Origin: Limnoraphis robusta CS-951
GTDB lineage: Bacteria; Cyanobacteriota; Cyanobacteriia; Cyanobacteriales; Microcoleaceae
Length of the DNA stretch: 34,164 bases
Direction of reading: 5' to 3'
Assembly: GCF_000972705.2 (NCBI RefSeq)
Contig: NZ_LATL02000073.1
Coordinates: 1 to 34,164, forward strand
A model generated the notes under the pieces. That model saw nothing but the letters and a program-made list of their open reading frames with translations, made no database searches and had not been told where the DNA came from. Positions 27,058-34,164 of the stretch are shown here, piece by piece. The stretch's first letter is position 1. Each line of letters opens with the position of its first letter. Made by a program: the position numbers and the translations under genes.

Positions 27058-27627
27058 TTAGTTGTTAATTTCGAGGTAGCAACTCACCGCTTGAGCGGAA
27101 ACAAGTTTTAAGTCTATCATGGCTGTGGGTGGCTGAATTGGTTCCAGGGTTAAATCTGCTTGAGTTAAACCGATGACAATTGCCAGAATCAAACAAGCAA
27201 TTAAGCTAAATACCATGATAAATAAAGCAAAGAGTTCTCCGGCGGATAAGGGGCGATCTGTCGGATCGAGATAACTCGAAGAAGAACTCTGTGAATGGTT
27301 TACCCTAAAATCATTCAAAGGATGAGTTGGTTGAATGACATTATAGCGAGAATAGCGAATCTCGATGTCATAGGCTTGACGGCGCTCAGGATTACTAAGC
27401 GTTGCGTAGGCTTCATTAAGCTGTTGAAACTTAGCGGTTGCGATGGTTTTGGCTAACTGCGTTGTGTCAGGATGATAGTGCTTACTGAGCTTTCGATAGG
27501 CTCGGCGAATCTCTATTGCTGAAGCTGAAGGATGCAGCCCTAATAAGCAATAGTAGCTATCAGCCCGAGAAGGATGTTCTGAGGCAGCTTGTCTTGTATG
27601 ACCCGAGGTGGCTTCTTGACCTGTCAC
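27058..27627 (-). CDS. Membrane-anchored J-domain protein
   Basis: A 189-residue DnaJ-type co-chaperone. The J domain is YYCLLGLHPSASAIEIRRAY followed by the HPD tripeptide at 52-54, the site that stimulates Hsp70 ATPase, and ends about residue 90. One hydrophobic helix (about residues 130-156, LFALFIMVFSLIACLILAIV) tethers it to a membrane. There is no G/F region, zinc domain or C-terminal substrate domain, so it is not DnaJ itself. It precedes the DUF3143 gene. Start ATG 27627. Confidence 0.88.
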   Translation of the reverse strand: MTGQEATSGHTRQAASEHPSRADSYYCLLGLHPSASAIEIRRAYRKLSKHYHPDTTQLAKTIATAKFQQLNEAYATLSNPERRQAYDIEIRYSRYNVIQPTHPLNDFRVNHSQSSSSSYLDPTDRPLSAGELFALFIMVFSLIACLILAIVIGLTQADLTLEPIQPPTAMIDLKLVSAQAVSCYLEINN

Positions 27628-27943
27628 AAGAATCTAAGGCTTTATAGAGCATTTGAGATTTTCTACATATTTTGACACTCTTATCTCAGAATCGCAAGCG
27701 ATCGCCTGGAAACATTTTTGACTGTTCTGAGAAGCTGACAGATCACTGTTCTGAAAATTTTCTCAATGGGTTAAGATCTAGATTCTCGACCTAACACTCC
27801 AGGGCTAACTCTACACAAGTTTTCTCGGTACAAAAGAAGCGAATTCTTCCATTAGGAAGAGAAAGAATAGCTTGAATTCAGCTTAATATTGAGCTAAAAT
27901 TCATTCAATTTCTAGCAAAAAAACCTGTGGAGGGTGATCATCT
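27628..27943. other. Divergent spacer before the zinc peptidase
   Basis: About 316 nt between the divergent J-protein and peptidase genes. It contains one HIP1 site (GCGATCGC near 27698) and a good ribosome site, GGAGG, about 10 nt before the peptidase ATG. A short near-palindrome, AGCTTGAATTCAGCT, lies near 27870-27884. No gene or RNA is recognised. Confidence 0.55.
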
Positions 27944-28795
27944 ATGCGTTGGCAATTGGGGCGTCGCAGTGACAATGTGGAGGATAGACGGGGGAGTTCT
28001 CCTGGAGGTCGTATCGCTATAGGTGGAGGGATTGGTTCAATTCTTCTAGCACTCGCTGCACTATTTTTAGGCATCGATCCTGGCATTATTTTACAAGAAC
28101 CGCGTGAACAAAGTTCTTATCCAGATTCTTCAGTTCGTCGTTCTCCAGAGGAGGAAGAATTAGTTGATTTTGTTTCTGTTGTTCTCGGTTATACCGAGGA
28201 TACTTGGCAGCAAATCTTTCGTGAAAGAGGTGAAACTTATGTCGAACCGGAATTAGTTTTATTTTCGGATGCGGTTGAGTCGGCTTGTGGTTATGCTGAA
28301 GCGGCGACAGGCCCTTTTTACTGTCCGAGGGATCAAAAAGTTTATATTGACTTGAGTTTCTATAAACAACTGAAATATAATCTCAATGCACCGGGAGATT
28401 TTGCTCAAGCTTATGTAATTGCTCACGAAGTCGGACATCATGTTCAAACTTTATTGGGTATTTCCCAACAGGTGAATAATTTACAACGTAAAGTTGATAA
28501 AGTCAGTGCTAATGAACTTTCTGTGCGACAAGAATTGCAAGCGGATTGTTTTGCGGGAGTTTGGGCAAATCGGACTCAAAAAGCTGAACAAGTTCTCGAA
28601 CAAGGGGATGTAGAAGAAGCGATGAATGCAGCCAGTAGTATTGGGGATGATCATTTACAACGGCAATCTCAAGGTTATGTGGTACCGGATTCGTTTACTC
28701 ATGGAACTTCGGCTCAACGAGTTCGTTGGTTTGAGCGAGGTTTACAAACGGGAAATATTGACGAATGTAATACTTTTGCAACAGAAAATCTGTAG
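27944..28795 (+). CDS. YpfJ/KPN_02809-family neutral zinc metallopeptidase
   Basis: This 283-residue protein starts with a cationic N terminus, a glycine-rich stretch and one membrane helix (about residues 24-45), so it is an anchored enzyme. The zincin motif HEVGHH begins at residue 161, and the third zinc ligand is E197 in RQELQADCFAG. The family is known as putative neutral zinc metallopeptidase; its substrate is not established. Both metal motifs are intact. A strong GGAGG ribosome site about 10 nt upstream supports ATG 27944. Confidence 0.88.
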   Translation: MRWQLGRRSDNVEDRRGSSPGGRIAIGGGIGSILLALAALFLGIDPGIILQEPREQSSYPDSSVRRSPEEEELVDFVSVVLGYTEDTWQQIFRERGETYVEPELVLFSDAVESACGYAEAATGPFYCPRDQKVYIDLSFYKQLKYNLNAPGDFAQAYVIAHEVGHHVQTLLGISQQVNNLQRKVDKVSANELSVRQELQADCFAGVWANRTQKAEQVLEQGDVEEAMNAASSIGDDHLQRQSQGYVVPDSFTHGTSAQRVRWFERGLQTGNIDECNTFATENL

Positions 28796-28918
28796 TTTAA
28801 TTAGGGTTCATGTAGGGGTTGAGTCAACTGTTCTTTGAGTTTCATTGATTGGGACTTTGCAGGCGATCGCTACATGATCCTTTTTTGTGAGTATTTAACC
28901 CGATTATATAGTATTTTT

Positions 28919-28944
28919 GGGGAGGAATCTTGAAATCCTTCCCC
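28919..28944. repeat. Small G/C hairpin in the peptidase-secreted protein spacer
   Basis: GGGGAGGA and TCCTTCCCC pair with one bulge around a 9-nt loop. No T run follows on either strand, so this is probably not a terminator. It could be a repeat or structured 3' end. Confidence 0.35.
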
Positions 28945-29025
28945 ATGATATTAACTGTCCTGCTTTACTTTTTGATTAGCATCCTAGATGTCAACTCTGT
29001 ATGACCACAGTCAGCACTTCTGAAA

Positions 29026-29394
29026 CTAGAGAGAACCTTCATCTACTTCCGAGAAAAAGTAGTTGTAGAATTCATCACCTGTCACCTCGTTAATCACGAC
29101 AACTCGACCTGTATCACGATCATACATGACGCGAACTCGTCCATCTGTAGCGATAAAATAGTTGCCTGTAGTTCGCTTGAGAATTTCTGCGAAAAAGAAT
29201 TCACCTTCTTTAATTTGAACCGCAATTTCATTCGCATTTTGCGGAGTCATGTAGGTTACAGGTGTTGGGGATTCAGCAATCTGTATAAATGTATTTTCAA
29301 TCGGATTTGCCTGAACAGGTAGGAAGGAGCCAAAGCCACTGAAAAGAATAGTGATCGCCAAAAAAATGGTCAAAAAAATGCTGTGAAGTTTCAT
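29026..29394 (-). CDS. Secreted or lipoprotein-less exported protein of unknown function
   Basis: This 122-residue protein has a classical N-terminal signal (a Lys, then FLTIFLAITILFSGFGSFL, then cut after VQA). The mature part, about 90 residues, holds a compact run including GEFFFAEILKRTTGNYFIA and VRVMYDRDTGRVVVI, then an acidic end, VDEGSL. No cysteine is present in the mature part and no known family is recognised. Codon use is like the neighbours. It lies alone on the minus strand beside larC, upstream region not shared. Confidence 0.6.
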   Translation of the reverse strand: MKLHSIFLTIFLAITILFSGFGSFLPVQANPIENTFIQIAESPTPVTYMTPQNANEIAVQIKEGEFFFAEILKRTTGNYFIATDGRVRVMYDRDTGRVVVINEVTGDEFYNYFFSEVDEGSL

Positions 29395-29678
29395 ACGCTC
29401 TCCTAATATCTAATCGAGAATTCAGCCTAGCTCAGAATTTGTAAGGATTCTCAGCTTTCTGAAGCGAACAGGAACAATATTTAGCTGAATATCGCTCTCT
29501 GTGCTGAGTCTAAACATTATCATAAAAATCATCATCTAACAAGAGGTTTAGTACATTGATAAAATGGCCTTTTAAGTGAGGGAACAGGAAAGGATAACAG
29601 CAAAGTTAATCGTTCTTAAAACCAAGCGATTTATTGCTCTCCTGACCCTTAACAGTTTTTCAAACTCGTTTGTCAATG

Positions 29679-30953
29679 CTAGACTGATTCACGCTGAGAA
29701 CGATGCCAATTTTCTAATGCTGTTCGATGGATATCTAACCAAGTTACATGATGATGTCGAGCGAGTTTAGCACAGTCTTCATATTCGGGTTGAACATTAA
29801 CGATATTTTCTCCTGAATAGGCGACTTTTATCGAAACTGAACCGTAGGATGTTTCAACTGTTTGCATTTCTCGGTGTAAAATTCGCCGTTTTTGTTGGGT
29901 TGAACGAATGCCTAATGTTGTGGTTTGGCGAAATAAAATATCCTCACAAACCGATTGTTTTTCAGGATGACAAATGACGGTTAATAATATGCCCAAACGA
30001 GATTTTTTCATGGTGATGGGTTGAGTGAATACATCCAATGCACCGACGGCTAATAATTCTTCTAAGGTAAAGGCGATCGCTTGGGGACTGAGATCGTCTA
30101 TTTGGGTTTCTAAAACAGAAATAGTTTCGATTTCAACTGAAGAATGGTTAGAAGTTGAGGAAACGTGATGAGACATGGTATTTTGAGAAGATTCCCCGAT
30201 CCAAAGTCGTAAAATATTCGGTAGGGGTAAATCTTTTGAACCTGCACCTAAACCGACTTTTTGAATTGACATTGCTGGAGGTTGTCCGAAGGTTTGAGCG
30301 AGAGTTATAGCGATCGCCGCTCCGGTGGGTGTAACTAATTCTCGTTCGATATTATTGCTGTAAACTGGAACTTGGCGGGTTTCTAATAACTTTAATACCG
30401 CAGGTGCAGGAACAGGAAGCTGGCCATGAGCCGCCCGAATGACGCCTCCACCTGTGGGTAACGCCGAACAATACAACTGTTCAATTTTTAACCAGTCTAA
30501 GCCTAAACAAGTGCCAACGATATCTACAATGGCATCTGTAGCCCCAACTTCGTGAAAATGAACTTTTTGCGGTGAAATGCCGTGAACGGCTCCCTCAGCT
30601 TCAGCGAGTTGGCGGAAAATAGCTAAACTCCAAGCTTCGGCTTGTTTGGGTAATTGAGCGGATAGAATAATATTCTCGATGTCAGGGAGATGACGAACTG
30701 GAGTAGGATGATCAGGGTGATGATGGTGGTGAGCATGATCGTGAGGGGAATGGGTGAGATCGACATGAACTTTTGTGGCTAACTGACCATTGCGGTGAGT
30801 GGGTTCAGCCCAAAGCCGATATTCAGAGGAAAGCCCCAAACGCTCTAACTTTTCAGCAATATATTCCAGGGGTACTCCGGCGTGAACTAAAGCTCCCAGG
30901 CACATATCGCCTGCGATACCCGTTGAACATTGAAGATAGGCAATTTTGGTCAT
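29679..30953 (-). CDS. larC: LarC nickel insertion protein (pincer-cofactor synthesis)
   Basis: LarC inserts nickel into the pyridinium-dithiocarboxylic pincer cofactor used by lactate racemase and related enzymes. The 424-residue frame contains the N-terminal half with IAYLQCSTGIAGDM, a His-rich metal region at about 72-84 (HDHAHHHHHPDH) and KVHFHEVGATDAIVDI, and the C-terminal half with LETQIDDLSPQAIA and DVFTQPITMKKSR. It is one continuous frame, so no programmed frameshift is needed as in Lactobacillus. LarA, LarB and LarE genes are not in the window. The assignment is from motifs; use of the cofactor by this organism is inferred. Confidence 0.93.
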   Translation of the reverse strand: MTKIAYLQCSTGIAGDMCLGALVHAGVPLEYIAEKLERLGLSSEYRLWAEPTHRNGQLATKVHVDLTHSPHDHAHHHHHPDHPTPVRHLPDIENIILSAQLPKQAEAWSLAIFRQLAEAEGAVHGISPQKVHFHEVGATDAIVDIVGTCLGLDWLKIEQLYCSALPTGGGVIRAAHGQLPVPAPAVLKLLETRQVPVYSNNIERELVTPTGAAIAITLAQTFGQPPAMSIQKVGLGAGSKDLPLPNILRLWIGESSQNTMSHHVSSTSNHSSVEIETISVLETQIDDLSPQAIAFTLEELLAVGALDVFTQPITMKKSRLGILLTVICHPEKQSVCEDILFRQTTTLGIRSTQQKRRILHREMQTVETSYGSVSIKVAYSGENIVNVQPEYEDCAKLARHHHVTWLDIHRTALENWHRSQRESV

Positions 30954-31026
30954 GGTTCGTTAACATCCTGACGATCTAATCTAAACTTTAAACGTTGAAT
31001 CCACTGAAGTTCTAGAATTAAAAATT

Positions 31027-31695
31027 ATGGCGACTTACTACGAAGTTCATCCAGAGAACCCCCAAGAACGAGTGATCACAAAAGTAATTGCGGATCTGCG
31101 ATCTGGCGCGGTGATGCTTTATCCGACGGATACGGTTTATGCGATCGGCTGCGATCTTAATGTTAAGTCAGCCGTCGAACGGGTACGACAAATCAAGCAA
31201 CTTTCTAATGATAAACCGTTGACGTTCCTGTGTTCGTCATTGTCAAATATTTCTAACTATGCTATTGTCAGCGATCAAGCTTATCGAATTATTAAACGAT
31301 TAATTCCGGGGAGCTATACGTTTTTACTTCCGGCGACGAAGCTGGTACCGCGTCTGGTGATGTCTCCTAAGCGAAAAACTACAGGTATTCGAGTCCCTGA
31401 TAATAATTTTTGTTTAACATTAATTGAGAAGTTGGGTAATCCAATTATTTCGACTTCGGCTCATATTACCAATGAAGAAGAAGGAGAAGCACCTGTCAGC
31501 CTGGAGATGGAAAGAAATCTCGGGAAAGCGGAGTTATTTGATAGTTTAGAAAAGTTGGTGGATATCATTGTTGATGATACTTCTGATCCGGGTTATCAAG
31601 TGTCTACCATTCTCGATTTGACTGAGAATGAGCCGATTTTAGTTCGACAAGGAAAAGGATGGGAAGCAGTGGAGCGTTGGGTGAAAGAGAGTTAA
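31027..31695 (+). CDS. Sua5/YciO/YrdC-family protein
   Basis: This 222-residue protein belongs to the Sua5/YciO/YrdC fold. YPTDTVYAIGCD is the nucleotide/threonine site, and QLSNDKPLTFLC, RVPDNN and ISTSAHI follow. The N terminus lacks the long form's C-terminal domain, so it resembles YciO-type proteins more than full Sua5. Family members make threonylcarbamoyl-adenylate for tRNA t6A; YciO itself may have a different role. The gene ends 3 nt before the GGDEF gene, so they are very likely one transcript. Confidence 0.85.
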   Translation: MATYYEVHPENPQERVITKVIADLRSGAVMLYPTDTVYAIGCDLNVKSAVERVRQIKQLSNDKPLTFLCSSLSNISNYAIVSDQAYRIIKRLIPGSYTFLLPATKLVPRLVMSPKRKTTGIRVPDNNFCLTLIEKLGNPIISTSAHITNEEEGEAPVSLEMERNLGKAELFDSLEKLVDIIVDDTSDPGYQVSTILDLTENEPILVRQGKGWEAVERWVKES

Positions 31696-31698
31696 AAG

Positions 31699-32232
31699 AT
31701 GATCATTTTTGGCGATCGCCAAACCTGTAACTGTATTGAGAAGTTCCAACCTCTGCGTTTTGATGAGACGTTAAATCAAGAATGGTTGCGGTTATGTCGA
31801 GAGCAACAATCTTTATTTTTAATCTTGTGTGACATTGACTGTTTTAAAACTTACAACGATACTTTCGGACATCTCGCCGGAGATGAATGTTTAATCAAAG
31901 TCGCTCAAACGCTTCACCAAGTTATTCGGCGTCCGGCTGATTTAGTGGCTCGCTATGGGGGTGAAGAATTTGGGATTATTTTACCCAATACTTCCGCTCA
32001 AGGCGCCATTCATATGGCTCAACGAATTCAAGCTGCTATACAAACCCTAGCGCTTCCTCATTCCGCTTCGGAAATTAGCGCATTTGTGACGCTGAGTATT
32101 GGCGTTTCTGGGGGAATTCCTTGTTGTGAAGTGTCTCCTCTTACCTTGATTGAAATTGCCTATCAAGCGCTCTACCAAGCTAAAATAGAAGGACGAAATC
32201 GCTTTCTTCTCAAACCGTTGAAGTCGGAGTAA
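31699..32232 (+). CDS. Stand-alone GGDEF diguanylate cyclase
   Basis: This 177-residue protein is nearly only a GGDEF domain. The active motif is GGEEF at 87-91, and metal-binding FLILCDIDCFKTYND precedes it. The inhibitory I-site RxxD is present as RPAD at 78-81, five residues before GGEEF. The short N-terminal 35 residues have no PAS, GAF or response-regulator domain and no membrane segment. It should make cyclic di-GMP with product inhibition. It begins 3 nt after the YciO-type gene. No Shine-Dalgarno is needed if translation is coupled. Confidence 0.88.
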   Translation: MIIFGDRQTCNCIEKFQPLRFDETLNQEWLRLCREQQSLFLILCDIDCFKTYNDTFGHLAGDECLIKVAQTLHQVIRRPADLVARYGGEEFGIILPNTSAQGAIHMAQRIQAAIQTLALPHSASEISAFVTLSIGVSGGIPCCEVSPLTLIEIAYQALYQAKIEGRNRFLLKPLKSE

Positions 32233-32321
32233 ACCTCAACAACCAGAATTCATAAAAAAGGTTCACAAAAAGAGCGTTTTGTCTGCTATTGTTACAGAGG
32301 TAACACCTTTTAATTTGCGAT

Positions 32322-33413
32322 ATGCTCAGAGCTGGAATTGTTGGACTTCCGAATGTTGGTAAATCAACCCTTTTTAATGCTGTCGTTGCGAATGCTAAAG
32401 CCACAGCCGCGAATTTTCCGTTTTGTACGATTGAACCGAATGTGGGTGTTGTCGCCGTACCCGATGAGCGCCTAGAGGTGTTAGCTAAAATTTCCAATTC
32501 TGAACAAATAGTCCCCACTCGGATTGAATTTGTTGATATTGCAGGATTGGTGAAAGGCGCCAGTCAAGGTGAAGGATTGGGAAATAAATTTTTGGCGAAT
32601 ATCCGTCAAGTTGATGCGATTATTCATGTGGTTCGTTGTTTCGAGGATGATGATATTATTCATGTTTCTGGTTCCATAGATCCGGTACGCGATATTGAGA
32701 TCATTAACCTAGAATTAGGACTCGCCGATTTAGCACAAATCGAACGTCGGATAGAACGAGTTCGTAAGCTAGCCCGTACCAGTAAAGAGGCTCAATTAGA
32801 GTTAGGTGCTTTAGAGAAAATCACCGCAGTATTAGACGCCGGAAAAGCGGCTCGACAAGCCGACTTAACTGACGAAGAAATCGAAGCCGTGAAAGTCTTA
32901 GAATTGTTAACTCAAAAGCCGATTATTTACGCAACTAATGTTTCCGAAGAAGACTTAGCAACCGGGAATAAATGGGTTGAACAAGTTAGAGAAATTGCTG
33001 CTAAAGAAAATGCTCAAGTGGTGATTATTTCGGCTCAAGTTGAGTCAGAATTGATTGAATTACCCCCAGAAGAACGAGCGGATTTTCTCGAGTCTTTGGG
33101 CGTGAAAGAAGGTGGTTTAAAATCTTTGATTAAAGCCACTTATCAACTGTTAGGTTTACGAACCTTTCTAACCACTGGGCCAAAAGAAACTCGCGCTTGG
33201 ACAATTCAAGCCGGAATGTTAGCCCCGCAAGCCGCAGGTGTTATTCATACCGATTTTGAACGAGGTTTTATTCGCGCGGAAACCGTTGCTTATCAAGATT
33301 TAGTCACGACAGGTTCGATGACTGCGGCGAAAGAAAAAGGGTTGGTACGTTCAGAAGGTAAAGATTATACTGTACAAGAAGGAGATGTGCTACTATTCCG
33401 GTTTAATGTTTAG
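32322..33413 (+). CDS. ychF: Redox-regulated ATPase YchF
   Basis: This OBG-class P-loop protein has 363 residues. Walker A is GLPNVGKST at 8-16 and DIAGLVKGASQGEGLGN contains the switch. The TGS-like C terminus reads AVAYQDLVTTG and VQEGDVLLFRFNV. YchF prefers ATP over GTP and binds the ribosome; it is linked to oxidative-stress control. Length and motifs are normal. The gene stands alone after an 89-nt spacer. Confidence 0.95.
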   Translation: MLRAGIVGLPNVGKSTLFNAVVANAKATAANFPFCTIEPNVGVVAVPDERLEVLAKISNSEQIVPTRIEFVDIAGLVKGASQGEGLGNKFLANIRQVDAIIHVVRCFEDDDIIHVSGSIDPVRDIEIINLELGLADLAQIERRIERVRKLARTSKEAQLELGALEKITAVLDAGKAARQADLTDEEIEAVKVLELLTQKPIIYATNVSEEDLATGNKWVEQVREIAAKENAQVVIISAQVESELIELPPEERADFLESLGVKEGGLKSLIKATYQLLGLRTFLTTGPKETRAWTIQAGMLAPQAAGVIHTDFERGFIRAETVAYQDLVTTGSMTAAKEKGLVRSEGKDYTVQEGDVLLFRFNV

Positions 33414-33451
33414 GGTGTAATCCAAAAAACATCACTGAAGAGGAAACTCAG

Positions 33452-33829
33452 ATGGACAATATAATGAACAACCCCGTTAATTTACTGATTGTTTGGGTTG
33501 TTAATGCGATTAGTTTGTTTGTTATTGCTCAACTTCGTCCGATTACTGGCGTTGAAATTGATAGCTTTCAAAAGGCTTTATGGTCTGCGGCTATTTTTGG
33601 AGTTTTAAATGTTTTGATTCGACCTTTTTTGATTCGGTTAGCGGTTCCCCTAGATGCGGTTTTCTCAACCTTTATCGTTGGCGTTATTCTGAATATGGCA
33701 GTTTTTGGGTTAGCCGCTTGGTTAGTTTCAGGATTTCGTTTACAATGGGGAGTCCTAAGTGCTTTAATTGGTTCAATTGCATTGGGAATTATCAACTCTG
33801 TCATTTATCAAATCATTGGGTTTCAGTAA
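33452..33829 (+). CDS. Four-helix membrane protein, PF04020 (phage holin superfamily IV) type
   Basis: A 125-residue membrane protein with four hydrophobic segments (about 9-25, 42-60, 67-88 and 100-120) and the conserved VLNVLIRPFL between the second and third. This matches the PF04020 family, called holin superfamily IV but found as an ordinary chromosomal gene in many bacteria and cyanobacteria. There is no phage gene nearby, so a lytic function is not implied. GAGGA lies about 9 nt upstream of ATG 33452. It ends before a strong terminator. Confidence 0.82.
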   Translation: MDNIMNNPVNLLIVWVVNAISLFVIAQLRPITGVEIDSFQKALWSAAIFGVLNVLIRPFLIRLAVPLDAVFSTFIVGVILNMAVFGLAAWLVSGFRLQWGVLSALIGSIALGIINSVIYQIIGFQ

Positions 33830-33856
33830 CAAAACTTTGATTTTGAGGTTCTAGAG

Positions 33857-33896
33857 ACACCGACTTTTTTTAATCTGTTCTAAAGTCGGTGTTTTT
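33857..33896 (+). terminator. Intrinsic terminator after the PF04020 gene
   Basis: ACACCGACTTT (33857-33867) and AAAGTCGGTGT (33882-33892) form a perfect 11-bp stem with a 14-nt loop, followed by T5 at 33892-33896. It lies 28 nt past the stop. Confidence 0.9.
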
Positions 33897-33920
33897 AATT
33901 AAAATTAAATCACATTAAAT

Positions 33921-34164
33921 CGGGTTTGTAGGGGCGGGTTCCAGCAAAATTGACATCCTCTCAACAACAATCTAAATAAACCCGCCCTTCCCCACAGTAA
34001 CATTGAAAAACCGGGTTTGTCGGGGCGGGTTCCACCAAAATTGACATCTTCTCAACAACAATCTAAATAAACCCGCCCACCCCCACAACAATATTGAAAA
34101 ACCGGGTTTGTAGGGGCGGGTTCGACCCCCAATTAAATATGATCAGAAATAACCTACATAAACC
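33921..34164. repeat. 91-bp tandem MITE-like repeat, about 2.7 copies
   Basis: Units begin with CGGGTTTGT at 33921, 34012 and 34103, an exact 91-bp period. Units one and two carry arms GGGCGGGTT (33932-33940; 34023-34031) and AACCCGCCC (33979-33987; 34070-34078) with the same inner segment, including TTGACATC(C/T)TCTC. The third copy diverges inside and runs off the window. The arms match the single repeat at 694-753. Confidence 0.85.

Noticed and set aside
33452..33829. Phage holin indicating a prophage
   Set aside because: The family is common on chromosomes, and no other phage gene is near.
33921..34164. CRISPR array
   Set aside because: The 91-bp units are near-identical over most of their length, with no unique spacers between short repeats, and no cas gene is present.

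Overview
This 34.2-kb window looks like chromosomal DNA from a cyanobacterium, probably a filamentous one of the Oscillatoriales type. The genus is an inference and is not fixed by the sequence. The cyanobacterial signals are many GCGATCGC (HIP1) octamers, a phytol/prenyl transferase of the MenA type, a CYP110-like P450, a Gap2-type GAPDH, a DUF3352 protein, a J-protein/DUF3143 pair and a lysA-cdaA-uppS cluster. Most of the window is housekeeping. No CRISPR array, rRNA, tRNA or prophage module was seen.

Layout. 1-3.9 kb: the end of a YfcC/DcuC-type carrier, a palindrome-rich spacer, then menA and a P450 on the minus strand, and a small phytochelatin-synthase-like cysteine enzyme. 3.9-9.2 kb: thiL, gap2 (minus), then murC-murB, the UDP-MurNAc branch of peptidoglycan synthesis. 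9.6-14.3 kb: ebfC, a low-molecular-weight tyrosine phosphatase, corA, a DUF3352 membrane-anchored protein and a small membrane protein. 14.4-16.5 kb: a cobalamin riboswitch followed by hupE and a cobW-type GTPase, which reads as a B12-controlled cobalt uptake and handling unit. 16.6-20.4 kb: a MITE-like repeat, a group II PLP decarboxylase that has lost its catalytic middle, a terminator and clpC.

21-24.8 kb is the accessory hot spot. It holds an IS200/IS605-type element with an apparently intact TnpB nuclease, a tnpA fragment, a second orphan IS200/IS605 end, rimI, and a roughly 300-nt strongly structured sequence directly upstream of lysA that looks like a non-coding RNA, possibly of the HEARO / IscB omega-RNA type. 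25-34 kb: cdaA overlapping uppS (c-di-AMP synthesis next to lipid carrier synthesis), DUF3143 and J-protein genes, a zinc metallopeptidase, a secreted unknown, larC, a Sua5/YciO-type gene, a stand-alone GGDEF protein, ychF, a four-helix membrane protein with a strong terminator, and a 91-bp tandem MITE-like repeat running off the window.

The points most worth following are the structured RNA upstream of lysA, the in-frame gutted decarboxylase, the short phytochelatin-synthase-like enzyme with a fully spaced Cys-His-Asp triad, and the 13-base string shared between the terminal repeats and an IS200/IS605 end.
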